Assembly: GCF_001870735.1 (NCBI RefSeq)
Contig: NZ_MORL01000001.1
Coordinates: forward strand, 248,001 to 312,000
DNA length: 64,000 nt
Direction: 5' to 3'
DNA from: Arsenicibacter rosenii
GTDB taxonomy: Bacteria; Bacteroidota; Bacteroidia; Cytophagales; Spirosomataceae
Shown here: positions 17,163-25,628 of the stretch, piece after piece
Layout of the letters: the number at the start of each line of letters is the position of its first letter
Numbering within the stretch: position 1 is the first letter of the stretch
Notes under the pieces: model-generated
Seen by the model: the letters and a program-made list of their open reading frames with translations, nothing else
Databases searched by the model: none
What the model was told of the DNA's origin: nothing
Made by a program: the position numbers and the translations under genes

Positions 17163-19571
17163 ATGCCTATCGTACGAAACCTTTACCTGTTATTGTTCTT
17201 TCTGGCTGGTCTCTCAACATCATCTCCGGCACAATTGGGCCCAACACACCCGACACAAACCATCCGTGGGCATGTCCTGGACGCCGACACAGAAAAACCG
17301 CTGGCGGGAGCCGGTCTGCAGCTCGAAGATGCCACCCAGGTCTATAACCTCACCTCCGAAGCCGATGGTAGTTTCCGGATGTCGAAACTGCCCGTTGGCC
17401 GCTACCAGCTGACCTGCCATTTTGTGGGCTATGAGACCCAGATCGTGCAGGAAATCCTGCTCGAATCGGGTAAGGAACAGATCATTGAGGTACGGCTGAC
17501 GCCCGGCAACGAGACCCTGGCCGAAACGGTGGTGAAAGGCAACCGCCCCGATAATACCGTCAGCAGCATTCAATCCATTTCGACCGAGCAGATTCTGCGG
17601 TTTGCGGCTACCTATTTCGATCCGGCACGGCTGGCTACGTCTTTTCCGGGCGTTGTGAATACCAATGACCAGGCCAATAACCTGTCGGTACGGGGCAACT
17701 CACCGGCGGGTACCATCTGGCGTCTCGAAGGCGTTGACATCGTAAACCCGAACCACCTCAGCAATGCCGGTACCATCGGCGACCGGCCAACCTCCTCGGG
17801 TGGCGGGGTGAATATCCTGAGTGCCCAGCTCCTGGGCGCCACCCGCTTTTTGTCGGGCGCCTTTTCGCCCGAATACGGCAATACCATCGGCGGCATTCTC
17901 GACATGCGTTTCCGGACGGGCAACAACGAAAAACACGAATTTACGGCGCAGGCCGGGCTGATCGGGCTGGATCTGGCCGCCGAGGGTCCGCTCAGCAAAA
18001 CCAAAGGCTCGTCGTATCTGGTCAACTACCGCTACTCGTTTACGGGCCTGCTCGGTCTGATGGGCGTATCGTTCGGCGGCGAAAATATCAAGTTTCAGGA
18101 CCTGTCGTTTAACCTGACCCAGCCGCTGAAAAAAGGCGGAAAGCTTACTTTTTTCGGAATGGCCGGCAACAGCAGCAACGACTTTAAAGCCCCCGAAGAC
18201 CCTGCCGTAAGGCTGGAAGACAAGGATCGCTACAACATTTATTTCAGCTCGCGGATGCTGGCTACCGGCCTGACCTATAGCCGGGCGCTGACCGACCGTT
18301 ATTCGCTGAAGGTGTCGGCCGTGGCATCGGCAAATACCAACAACCGGTTTCAGTCGCCCGTAGAAACGATGCCGGCGAATATACCGGCTTATGTACGGGA
18401 CCGCTCGACCAACGGCCGGGCCACCGTTCACGCCGCCCTGACCCGCCGTATTACGGACCTGCGCCGGTTGCAGACGGGTCTGTATGTAACGCGCTGGTAC
18501 GGATCGGCCGGTTTGTGGCAGAGTCAGACGCCCTTTACCCCGCCGCCACGGCAGGGACGGGTGCAGGAAGGTGTCTTGCAGGCGTGGCTGATTCAGCCCT
18601 ACGTCAATTACCAGTGGACGCCGAATGAGGCGGTGATGCTCAACGCCGGCTTTCACGGCAACGTATTTACGCTCAACAGCAAGAGCCTGTCGCTGGAGCC
18701 CCGGCTGTCGGCCCGCTATGCGGTCAACGCCATGAACACGCTGACGTTTGCCTACGGCCTGCACAGCCAGACACAGCAGCCCATGACCTACATTGCGGCC
18801 AAAGGGTTGCCGCTGGACGCGGTCAACGGCATCAGCAATACTGGTCTTGGGTTTACCAAAGCCCACCACGCCGTTGCGGGGTATACCCGCGCCCTGACCG
18901 AAACGTCGTCACTGAAAGCCGAGGTCTATTACCAGTACCTGTTTAAGGTGCCGGTGTCGGTGCATGCCGGTAGTGTGACGTCGGCGCTGAACCTGATCGA
19001 CATCAATGAGTTTGCGGCCCGGCCGGAGCAGCTGGCCAATACCGGCAAAGGCCGGAACATGGGGCTGGAGCTGACCTATCAGCGTTTTCTGACCAAAAGC
19101 TACTACCTGTTACTGACCGGTTCGGTGTATGACTCGAAATATCAGGCCAACGACGGCGTCTGGCGGGATACCCGGTTTAACGGACGGCATACCCTGGCCC
19201 TGACCGGCGGCAAAGAGTTTACGCGGCTAAAATACGGCAGCACCCGTACATGGGGTGTCAATGCTAAGATCACGCAGCTGGGCGGCTACCTCGACCGCAC
19301 GATTGATGAGCTTGCGTCAAAAAATGCAGGGCAGACCGTATACAAAGGCAACGATTTTGATGTCCGTCTGCCGGATTATTTCCGTGCCGATGTCCGCGTC
19401 TACTGGCGGAAGAGCAAGCCTAAATACAGCCGCACCTTATCGCTTGATCTGCTGAATGCTACGGGCACGAAGAATGCGGCATACAACTATTTTGATGCGT
19501 TGCAGGGCAAGGTGGTGCAGCAATACCAGCTTGGTCTGGTGCCGGTGCTGAACTACCGGTGGGAGTTTTAG
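17163..19571 (+). CDS. TonB-dependent receptor with CarboxypepD-like N-terminal domain
   Basis: 802-residue outer-membrane protein. Signal peptide MPIVRNLYLLLFFLAGLSTS supports ATG 17163 over the TTG at 17148. Next is a carboxypeptidase-regulatory-like domain (IRGHVLDADTEKPLAGAGLQ, then GSFRMSKLPVGRYQLTCHFVGYET). Then comes a plug domain (SSIQSISTEQILRF, NNLSVRGNSPAGTIWRLEGV, GGGVNILSAQLLGATRFLSG) and a 22-strand-type barrel ending in the aromatic-rich YRWEF. The final Phe is typical for outer-membrane barrels. No SusD partner follows, so glycan uptake is unlikely; it may carry a metal complex or act as an orphan receptor. Substrate is unknown. Confidence 0.85.
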   Translation: MPIVRNLYLLLFFLAGLSTSSPAQLGPTHPTQTIRGHVLDADTEKPLAGAGLQLEDATQVYNLTSEADGSFRMSKLPVGRYQLTCHFVGYETQIVQEILLESGKEQIIEVRLTPGNETLAETVVKGNRPDNTVSSIQSISTEQILRFAATYFDPARLATSFPGVVNTNDQANNLSVRGNSPAGTIWRLEGVDIVNPNHLSNAGTIGDRPTSSGGGVNILSAQLLGATRFLSGAFSPEYGNTIGGILDMRFRTGNNEKHEFTAQAGLIGLDLAAEGPLSKTKGSSYLVNYRYSFTGLLGLMGVSFGGENIKFQDLSFNLTQPLKKGGKLTFFGMAGNSSNDFKAPEDPAVRLEDKDRYNIYFSSRMLATGLTYSRALTDRYSLKVSAVASANTNNRFQSPVETMPANIPAYVRDRSTNGRATVHAALTRRITDLRRLQTGLYVTRWYGSAGLWQSQTPFTPPPRQGRVQEGVLQAWLIQPYVNYQWTPNEAVMLNAGFHGNVFTLNSKSLSLEPRLSARYAVNAMNTLTFAYGLHSQTQQPMTYIAAKGLPLDAVNGISNTGLGFTKAHHAVAGYTRALTETSSLKAEVYYQYLFKVPVSVHAGSVTSALNLIDINEFAARPEQLANTGKGRNMGLELTYQRFLTKSYYLLLTGSVYDSKYQANDGVWRDTRFNGRHTLALTGGKEFTRLKYGSTRTWGVNAKITQLGGYLDRTIDELASKNAGQTVYKGNDFDVRLPDYFRADVRVYWRKSKPKYSRTLSLDLLNATGTKNAAYNYFDALQGKVVQQYQLGLVPVLNYRWEF

Positions 19572-19608
19572 GGCGGTACCGGATAGTGAAAAACCAAACT
19601 TTTTTCAG

Positions 19609-19616
19609 TAGGTTTG
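19609..19616 (+). promoter_or_regulatory. Probable -7 box of ssrA
   Basis: TAGGTTTG fits TAnnTTTG and ends 24 bp before the mature tmRNA 5' end at 19641. This leaves a short 5' leader to be removed by processing. Confidence 0.5.
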
Positions 19617-19640
19617 CGTTCATAAGATACACGCATACCT

Positions 19641-20007
19641 GGGGGCGACCGGAATTGACAGCTTGCTGAGGTCGCGTGTAAGCATGCCGGGAGTGGGCGA
19701 CAGTTCCCGTCTAAACAAATCGTCGAACAATAACTGGCGAGTATAACTACGCCATGGCTGCTTAATCCCGAGCGGATAGCATAGCCATTGTCTCCCCGGC
19801 CTACGTGCTGCTGGCTGGATCAGGAGGCATCGACACGCAGCGCTGGCCCGGCTAATGGTCTTGACACCGGGTAAGATCCTAAGACCTAAGGTTTCTGGTC
19901 GGCCTGACGCGAGCCAGCCTTAATCCCGACAATCCAATCGCTTCTAAGCATGTAGAAAGCACGACGGGTTCCTTGACTGGACGAGGGTTCAACTCCCTCC
20001 GCTTCCA
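19641..20007 (+). ncRNA. ssrA: Transfer-messenger RNA (tmRNA)
   Basis: Rescues stalled ribosomes and tags the nascent peptide for proteolysis. The 5' end GGGGGCGACCGGAATTGAC and the 3' end with T-loop GGGTTCAACTCCC and acceptor CGCTTCCA pair as a tRNA-like acceptor stem (GGGGGCG with CGCTTCC, two G-U). The 3' CCA is not encoded: after the discriminator A (20007) the DNA reads CTC. The tag frame begins at GGC 19736 and ends at TAA 19763-19765, giving GEYNYAMAA, which fits known Bacteroidota tags (for example those ending YALAA or YAMAA). Length about 367 nt is normal. SmpB is not in the window. Confidence 0.96.
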
Positions 20008-20015
20008 CTCATCAA

Positions 20016-20050
20016 TTAGCTGTAAGTCAACGACTTACAGCTAATTTTTT
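20016..20050 (+). terminator. ssrA terminator
   Basis: TTAGCTGTAAGTC (20016-20028) and GACTTACAGCTAA (20032-20044) form a 13-bp stem with a 3-nt loop followed by TTTTTT, 9 bp after the tmRNA. Confidence 0.9.
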
Positions 20051-20262
20051 GCCACAAAGAAAAAATGGCAGAAAAAAATGGCAAAAAAAGTTGTACAAAA
20101 CCATGATTGATGGGAAAAAGTACCCTTTCAGGCTTCCACGACTATCTAAACCAGACGATAACGACCTGACCAAACAATGGGTCGTAGAATACGGAGTCTG
20201 GTCCATCGCCAGGGAAAAAATCGTACGCAAACGGATTGTTTTAGCTGCTGAAACGGCTGGCC
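20049..20262 (+). pseudogene. Truncated tyrosine-recombinase (integrase) N-terminus
   Basis: The frame beginning at the T-run of the ssrA terminator reads TMIDGKKYPFRLPRLSKPDD, then NDLTKQWVVEYGVWS and REKIVRKRIVL. This resembles the N-terminal arm/core-binding start of Bacteroidota tyrosine recombinases (pattern DLxKRWYVEYYxWxxxxxKxVRKR). After about residue 70 the frame no longer looks like an integrase and runs into sequence coding on the other strand. No catalytic domain (R..HxxR..Y) is present, so the gene is a remnant. Its position immediately 3' of ssrA is the classic integration point for prophages and islands. Family assignment is from pattern only. Confidence 0.55.
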
Positions 20263-20278
20263 GATGCTCTCTATGGCA

Positions 20279-20474
20279 TCAAGCCATATTACGGATTTCT
20301 CTGTTTACCTCCTTCTGGGCGTTTTTGAGTTCACGCCAGCTATCGGAGCCTTTTTCGCCGGCCGCCTCCATATCGCGGAGCTCGGCGTTGATCTGTTTTA
20401 AGGTCTTCGAGCGATTCTTTGGAGCTCGCGGCATCGATTTCGAGCCTTAGTCTGGCAATGTCTTCAAGCGTCAT
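20279..20474 (-). pseudogene. Frameshifted phage tape-measure-like N-terminal fragment
   Basis: Starts MTLEDIARLRLEIDAASSKE at ATG 20472-20474. One extra A in the run of four A near 20404 shifts the frame; reading through the shift gives LKQINAELRDMEAAG, then EKGSDSWRELKNAQKEVNRE and IRNMA before a stop at 20279. The heptad-like helix with SK/ELR/GEKGSD.W.ELKNAQKEVN spacing resembles the N-terminus of phage tail tape-measure proteins from Bacteroidota prophages. The gene is truncated and broken, so it is a remnant of the element that entered at ssrA. The identification is by eye only. Confidence 0.5.
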
Positions 20475-20540
20475 TCCTGTAGAAAAGAAAAGTCCGGCCG
20501 CAATGTGTGGCCGGACTTTGGAGCTTGGAAGGACAGGGAT

Positions 20541-21401
20541 TTAGTGCGCTTCTGTTGATTTATATGTATTTACTCTGTCCGAAACCTTTCTCCAAATAAG
20601 ACCATTTACTGAATTAGTATTAAGCAGATCAAGTTCATATTCGCCTTTGAAACGATACATGGTGTCGCCTAACGAGCTTTTTACTCTAGCAAAGACTATA
20701 CGATTCAAATAGCCTTTTTTTAATACTTTTTCAATAGTCAACTGAATGTCTTCAGACTTGCTATATTCTGTTATTATCTTTTCATCATTTGAAATTAAAT
20801 TGTTCCATTTTTCATTAGCATAAAGCTTAGGAAACCAAAGCGATTTATTTAATTCTGTAGGATGTTGAACCTCGCCATACTGAAGGCTATAGTTCTTAAA
20901 TGACTTACCGAAACAGCTTGCTGCTTCATGTTTTCTAAAGAAAGAGCAATCATCAGAAATATCTATAAAGCCTTTACCAATAAACTTTTCAGGGCTATAG
21001 TCAAACTCAATATCCCAAGGAGAGAATGAAGTAGAGTCAACCTTTTTTTGTTTTATTCTCTGAATTACTTGATCAATTTCTGCATTGATAGCTTCAATTT
21101 TTTGTGTGACATCGATCCTTATGATTTCATGACCTGTTGCGTTGATAATATCAGCTTCTCTCAATCTATCTTCGTCTATCAGCTTTTTATGATATCCTTC
21201 ATCGACTTCAATATGTATTTGCAACTGTGGGAAAAAGATATCCGTTAAGGCACGTCCATCAGGTCTGCTGACATATTGTTGTGTTACAAACTTTATAGAG
21301 AGGTCATTGAGGAGATGCCAGATTCTTGTGACAACATAATGTTCAAATCTCTTTTTTTGTGCTTTAGCAAGCTGGCGGGTAATATAATCAAGCTTGTTCA
21401 T
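20541..21401 (-). CDS. PvuRts1I/AbaSI-family modification-dependent endonuclease
   Basis: 286 residues. Family members are type IV-like restriction enzymes that cut DNA carrying 5-hydroxymethylcytosine or its glucosylated form, as in T-even phages. The N-terminal half shows the Vsr-like nuclease pattern: RFEHYVVTRIWHLLND (18-33), then RALTDIFFPQLQIHIEVDE (50-68) with D54, H63, E65, D67, E68 and H71 as likely catalytic or metal-site residues, and IIRIDVTQ near 93-100. From about residue 125 (SFSPWDIEFDYSPEKFIGKG) onward comes the SRA-like base-recognition half with HPTELNKSLWFPKLYANEKW and NRIVFARVKSSLGDTMYRFKG. The frame is intact. The gene is far more AT-rich than its neighbours and sits between phage remnants 3' of ssrA, so it was probably acquired by transfer. 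Start ATG 21399-21401. Confidence 0.8.
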   Translation of the reverse strand: MNKLDYITRQLAKAQKKRFEHYVVTRIWHLLNDLSIKFVTQQYVSRPDGRALTDIFFPQLQIHIEVDEGYHKKLIDEDRLREADIINATGHEIIRIDVTQKIEAINAEIDQVIQRIKQKKVDSTSFSPWDIEFDYSPEKFIGKGFIDISDDCSFFRKHEAASCFGKSFKNYSLQYGEVQHPTELNKSLWFPKLYANEKWNNLISNDEKIITEYSKSEDIQLTIEKVLKKGYLNRIVFARVKSSLGDTMYRFKGEYELDLLNTNSVNGLIWRKVSDRVNTYKSTEAH

Positions 21402-21498
21402 GGGGTGATTTAAAGAATGAATGATGGAAAGATTCTGGATGAGTAATCCCCAAGACCAAATGAATTTAGATTCAATTTATACTTATAAGCTCCGGAAT

Positions 21499-21873
21499 TT
21501 ATAAAGAAAGATTCTCCTGAATCGTTTTAAACGTCAAAAAGCTGACTTTGGCCTGAAAGTTCTTTTTGATGTCGCGCATGATCTTCGATTTGGTGTCGTT
21601 GTACCAGCCACGGCCACGGCAGTAAACGGTTCCCTTGCCCCAACGGCCAATGGCAATGCCCCACGTTAACCGCTTCAGGGCAATGTTGGCCGTTGGGATT
21701 TTTTACTGTTCTGATACCCCGGCACGTAGGCAAACCGCCCGATGCCGACCTTTTCAACATAGCTCTGAATGGCTTCGACATACTCACCGGCAGGGTTCGG
21801 CAGGGACGACGGCGGCATTCATATCCTTGACGCGGCCGAAGACAATCCTACCCTTTACCTCACTCCACCCTCC
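21499..21873 (-). pseudogene. Broken, probably phage-derived coding remnant
   Basis: Three frames must be joined to read one protein: SEVKGRIVFGRVKDMNAAVV, then LPNPAGEYVEAIQSYVEKVG plus IGRFAYVPGYQNS, then NIALKRLTWGIAIGRWGKGT, CRGRGWYNDTKSKIMRDIKK and a stop at 21499. Two frameshifts (near 21810 and near 21695) separate them. The product is basic and rich in aromatic residues and resembles no housekeeping family I know. Its position opposite the tape-measure fragment and beside the endonuclease suggests it came from the same element. The phage origin is inferred. Confidence 0.45.
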
Positions 21874-22121
21874 TCATCATCACCCGCGCCTGAGTAAACC
21901 GGCGGGCGCGGGCGGGCCGGTATCCGAGGTTGCAGGGAATGAAACACCCTTCATTGATGCTGACGGGATTGATCCGTATACAGGAATCAGGTGTTTGCTG
22001 AGCAGGTCCGGATGGCCGGGCGTTCATTCGGCCCATGGATTTCACCGTCAGGATTGGACGGTCAACATGGCATTACTGCCCGGGCCATGTCCCTACACTT
22101 TTGTTTGTCGCTTACATACAC
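21874..22121. other. Gap with no convincing gene
   Basis: Only a 61-residue open frame (21860-22045, minus) with no recognisable features or start signal is present. No copy of the ssrA 3' end that could be the second attachment site was found here by eye. Confidence 0.5.
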
Positions 22122-25100
22122 TCAATCGGTGCTTATGCCGATGCGTTTACCTTCGTCTTCCCGGTTCAGTAGCTTCCCGTCCGGATCCAGAACAACAGCT
22201 ACAGGCCGGAAGCGGACCGGCAGGACAGCACTCAGCTTATTGGCCGTTGCCGGCCACAGGATAAACCGCTGTTGCTGTCCGTCGGCACCGGTAATCTGCA
22301 CCTCTACCGGTGCCTGAAACGGAAGGGCGGTGCTGCGCCCATGCCCGTCTTCGCGGTATTTGATCACCTGCCCGCTGAGGCTGACGGTATACCACCCGCT
22401 TGCCCGGCGGCGGGCGGTAGCGGAGCGCAGGCGGAGGTCATACGTGACGATGTCGGTAAACAGCTCCCGGATTTTGGTTGAATCGGCGGGGGTAGCCTGC
22501 GCGTAGAGCGACCGTAACAAATCAAGGGCGGTCGGTGGATGGTTGGGGTAAGCATTGGCCGCATAAAACTGCCGCAGGGCCTTATTGATGCGGGTTTCGC
22601 CCATCTGTCTGTATAACTGATACATCGCTACGGCCCCCTTATCATACGACAGGTGGGTCTTGTCGGGATGCAGGCTGATGAGCGGGTCTTCCGGCACGGC
22701 ATGCCGGTTTTGCCGGTAAATATCCTTGTGGACATGAACACGCTCCGGCAGACAAGCTTCGCTATAGAGGCGTTTGTAGACCATCAGTTCGGTATACATC
22801 GCGAGGGTTTCCGTCAGGAGCGTGCTGCCTGCCCGTTCGTCGGGGCTAATCCGGTCATTGCCCCACCACAGGTGCGACAGCTCGTGGCTGACCATTTCGG
22901 CCAGGATGTCGCGTTGGGGAGAATGAGTCAGTAGATTCTGATAGCCAAACTGTTCGCGGCAGAACAGACTGCCGGGGTAGGCTGTGCCCGCAAACCCCTG
23001 CGCCGCATCCGAAATCTCGGCAAACCGGATGGTTTTGTGCGGCGACGGGCCAAACTGCGCAGCGGCATAGGCCAGGCTTGTACCGGCCACCTGCAGGAGG
23101 TGCCCGATGTTCCGGTCGTGGTCCGGGTGAAAATACGCCTCAATGGTTGTGGTGCCGACTGTCTTTTTCCGGACGGCGTACCGGGCTGAGGCCACAGCAA
23201 ACCGGAACGGAATCGGGGCCGCACTGCGGTAGTGAAAACAGGTACGGTTGCCGGTTGTTTGCCGGGAAAGCAGTTCGCCGGTACTGATCACGGTTTGCGG
23301 CGCTTCTGTCGAAATCAGGGCATCGAAGCGGATAAACCCATGGTCAGTCGCGGGTAGTGCCTTGAGTGGCTTCAGGGCAACGGGCGGTAAATGCCGTGCC
23401 TTCCGTTCGGCAGGATCCGTGATCTCGTTATCGGGCTCATACCCCAGTTGCGGGAAATACCGGCTGATGCGTATAAACGAACCGTTCGCAACGATGGCAT
23501 TAAAACCCGCCGGTGTATTAAACACAGAACCGGGGTAGCTAAACCGGAATACGACCCGTACGGAGTCGTCAGGGCGCAGAGCTTTATGCAGCCGGAAAAC
23601 GGTATAGCCAAAAGCCTTGTCCTGCCGGATCCGCCGGCCGCCGACCACACCAACGGCATGCAGGGTCACGTCCTGACTGGTGTGCAGATACAGGGTGTCG
23701 ATTGGCGTACCTGTTTTGTTTTTCAGTTGATACGCGCCGCTGACCTGATACCGTCCTTCGCCCGGATACAGATCGATGGTTGTCTGAACCGCCACGGGGG
23801 TTGGCTGCGGGTAGTGTTTCAGAAACCCGTAGGTTTGTTCATACGCCAGCTGCCAGTCGAGCCGTTCGCGGCGGCTTTGGAGGTCGGTATGCCGGGCGAT
23901 GAATCCGCCGGTGCTGAGGGCTGCCACCAACAGACAGGCCGGCCCGATCAGGTGCGGAAACGAAAGGGTTTGGCCCGGCCTGCGGATGATCCGGATGAGC
24001 GCAAACAGCAGCAGCGTAACCAACGTCCAGAACAGCAGGTGAAAACCGAAGCCGGTCAGGGTCCGGTCAAAGCCACTCATATCGCTGTAATGCCCGCGAA
24101 ATGTATTGGCGAACCGAAGCAGCGGATGCCGCAGGCCGGTAAGTGGTCCGAGGGTGGTGTGTGAAACCATCAAAACCGCGCCCGACACGGCCATCGCCAC
24201 ATACCGCCGGTTAATCAGGACCTGCAAACAGACAACGAGCCCGGCGTTGAGCATCAGCGGGGCACCGATGAGGTAAAACAGGGATGCATACAGCGCAGGC
24301 CGGATCGGCGCATTCGCTTTCAGGAGCTGGATAGCGATACCAGTCAGCAGGCTGAGCAGAAGCAATAGTATGATAATCGTGCTGATAGACAGCCATTTGG
24401 CCGTTAGCCGGACGCTGCCGGAAAGGGGCGTGCTGTTCTCCAGGAAGGCAAAACGGGTAGCGTGACTGCGCCAGTACAATTCGCTGCCAAAAATCAGGAT
24501 GGCAAACAGGCCCATCATCGGAAACGCCGACAGGATATTCCGGACCATGAGGCTGGTAGTGGCCAGTTTCTCCGGCATCCGGCTGCTGGCTGCTACATCG
24601 CTCAGGGTTTCAATCAGCAGAAAACCGACCCAGCCCAATGCAATGATCAGGAACGGAATACTCCTCAAAACACTGCGTAAATCAGTAACTAACAGCTGCC
24701 ACAGACAACGCAGATCATAGGCAACACCCAGCCCCCCGGGCAAAACGGGACGATAGGTGGTAATCCCGGATAACCGTTTATCCGATTGGGGGCGACGGGC
24801 CGGTAACTGCTGCCCCGTCGTAAGCCGGAAGAGGCGGTACGCCACAACGAGCAACAACCCGGACAGGCCCAGGACTGCCACCCGGTTGATGAGCAGGTTT
24901 CCCGTCAGGCTCACCAGCTGATGATTTCGTTGCCAGGCTGTCCAGTGCTGCGTCTGGGCCAGAAATCCGGCTATTCCGAACGGATCCAGCAGGGCTGCGC
25001 GTTGGAGGGTCGCCTGCGAAACAGGGTCGCTGTTCGCAATCAGCGGAGAATTGGTGTAAAACGAAATGCCCCAGTACAGGAAATAGAGAAAAACGCCCGC

Positions 25101-25628
25101 TACGTAGACCAGCAGTTTTTGCCGTGTGAGCAACCCGATACAGCAGGCCAGGGCGGTGCAAAGGGCAATGTTGGGCAGCAGGAACAGCAGAAAGGGCGAC
25201 AGGTAGTTAAGGGTCCGGAACGGACCGAGGGTATCGGCTCCGCCTGTTTTCAGCGCATGCCCTGCGCCAAGGCCTGCCAGCAATAAGGCGTATCCGGCGG
25301 TCGTCAGGCCGAAAATAACCGAAAACCGGCTCAGCACATAGGGGCCCTTGCGGATGGGTGTGGCAAACAGGATGGCGTCGAAGCGGGCATCCTGTTCACG
25401 GAAAAGGGTTTGGGCTCCCAGCAAGGTAGTAGAAAAAATGGCCGGCAGGGAGGTCAGACCAATAATATAGGTCAGTACATAGGGGCCGTTTACAAAGGTG
25501 TCCGGAAAGGGGAAACGGGCGCCGGTGCCCATAAAGGCACCAAGCAAAAGGTAGGCTGCCAGCAGGAGCAGGAGGCTTTTTTTCCGGGCAAAGAACTGCC
25601 ATTCAAAGCGGAGGAGGTCAGCAAACAT
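22122..25628 (-). CDS. ABC-2-type permease fused to M1-family metallopeptidase
   Basis: 1168 residues. Residues 1 to about 560 are an ABC permease with roughly twelve hydrophobic helices in two sets (for example SLLLLLAAYLLLGAFMG near 14, and IIILLLLLSLLTGIAIQLL). After a last helix near 575 the protein becomes a periplasm-facing M1 aminopeptidase-like domain. This has the zinc motif HELSH near 912-916 and a Glu in LLTETLAMYTE 21 residues later (canonical M1 spacing is 19). The usual GxMEN exopeptidase motif is replaced by GFAGTAYPGSLF. The stop of the ATPase gene overlaps this start by 11 bp, so they are translationally coupled. Such permease-peptidase fusions are known in Bacteroidota; substrate is unknown. 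Possible roles are peptide or protein export with trimming. Confidence 0.85.
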   Translation of the reverse strand: MFADLLRFEWQFFARKKSLLLLLAAYLLLGAFMGTGARFPFPDTFVNGPYVLTYIIGLTSLPAIFSTTLLGAQTLFREQDARFDAILFATPIRKGPYVLSRFSVIFGLTTAGYALLLAGLGAGHALKTGGADTLGPFRTLNYLSPFLLFLLPNIALCTALACCIGLLTRQKLLVYVAGVFLYFLYWGISFYTNSPLIANSDPVSQATLQRAALLDPFGIAGFLAQTQHWTAWQRNHQLVSLTGNLLINRVAVLGLSGLLLVVAYRLFRLTTGQQLPARRPQSDKRLSGITTYRPVLPGGLGVAYDLRCLWQLLVTDLRSVLRSIPFLIIALGWVGFLLIETLSDVAASSRMPEKLATTSLMVRNILSAFPMMGLFAILIFGSELYWRSHATRFAFLENSTPLSGSVRLTAKWLSISTIIILLLLLSLLTGIAIQLLKANAPIRPALYASLFYLIGAPLMLNAGLVVCLQVLINRRYVAMAVSGAVLMVSHTTLGPLTGLRHPLLRFANTFRGHYSDMSGFDRTLTGFGFHLLFWTLVTLLLFALIRIIRRPGQTLSFPHLIGPACLLVAALSTGGFIARHTDLQSRRERLDWQLAYEQTYGFLKHYPQPTPVAVQTTIDLYPGEGRYQVSGAYQLKNKTGTPIDTLYLHTSQDVTLHAVGVVGGRRIRQDKAFGYTVFRLHKALRPDDSVRVVFRFSYPGSVFNTPAGFNAIVANGSFIRISRYFPQLGYEPDNEITDPAERKARHLPPVALKPLKALPATDHGFIRFDALISTEAPQTVISTGELLSRQTTGNRTCFHYRSAAPIPFRFAVASARYAVRKKTVGTTTIEAYFHPDHDRNIGHLLQVAGTSLAYAAAQFGPSPHKTIRFAEISDAAQGFAGTAYPGSLFCREQFGYQNLLTHSPQRDILAEMVSHELSHLWWGNDRISPDERAGSTLLTETLAMYTELMVYKRLYSEACLPERVHVHKDIYRQNRHAVPEDPLISLHPDKTHLSYDKGAVAMYQLYRQMGETRINKALRQFYAANAYPNHPPTALDLLRSLYAQATPADSTKIRELFTDIVTYDLRLRSATARRRASGWYTVSLSGQVIKYREDGHGRSTALPFQAPVEVQITGADGQQQRFILWPATANKLSAVLPVRFRPVAVVLDPDGKLLNREDEGKRIGISTD

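Noticed and set aside
17700-18869. 389-residue frame opposite the TonB receptor
   Set aside because: Antisense to a clear receptor; no domain, start signal or terminator of its own.
21860-22045. 61-residue minus-strand frame
   Set aside because: No start signal or family, and it lies next to a broken remnant; composition does not look coding.
21860-22121. Second attachment site (repeat of the tmRNA 3' end)
   Set aside because: No copy of GGGTTCAACTCCC or the following acceptor sequence was found by eye between 20.1 and 22.2 kb.
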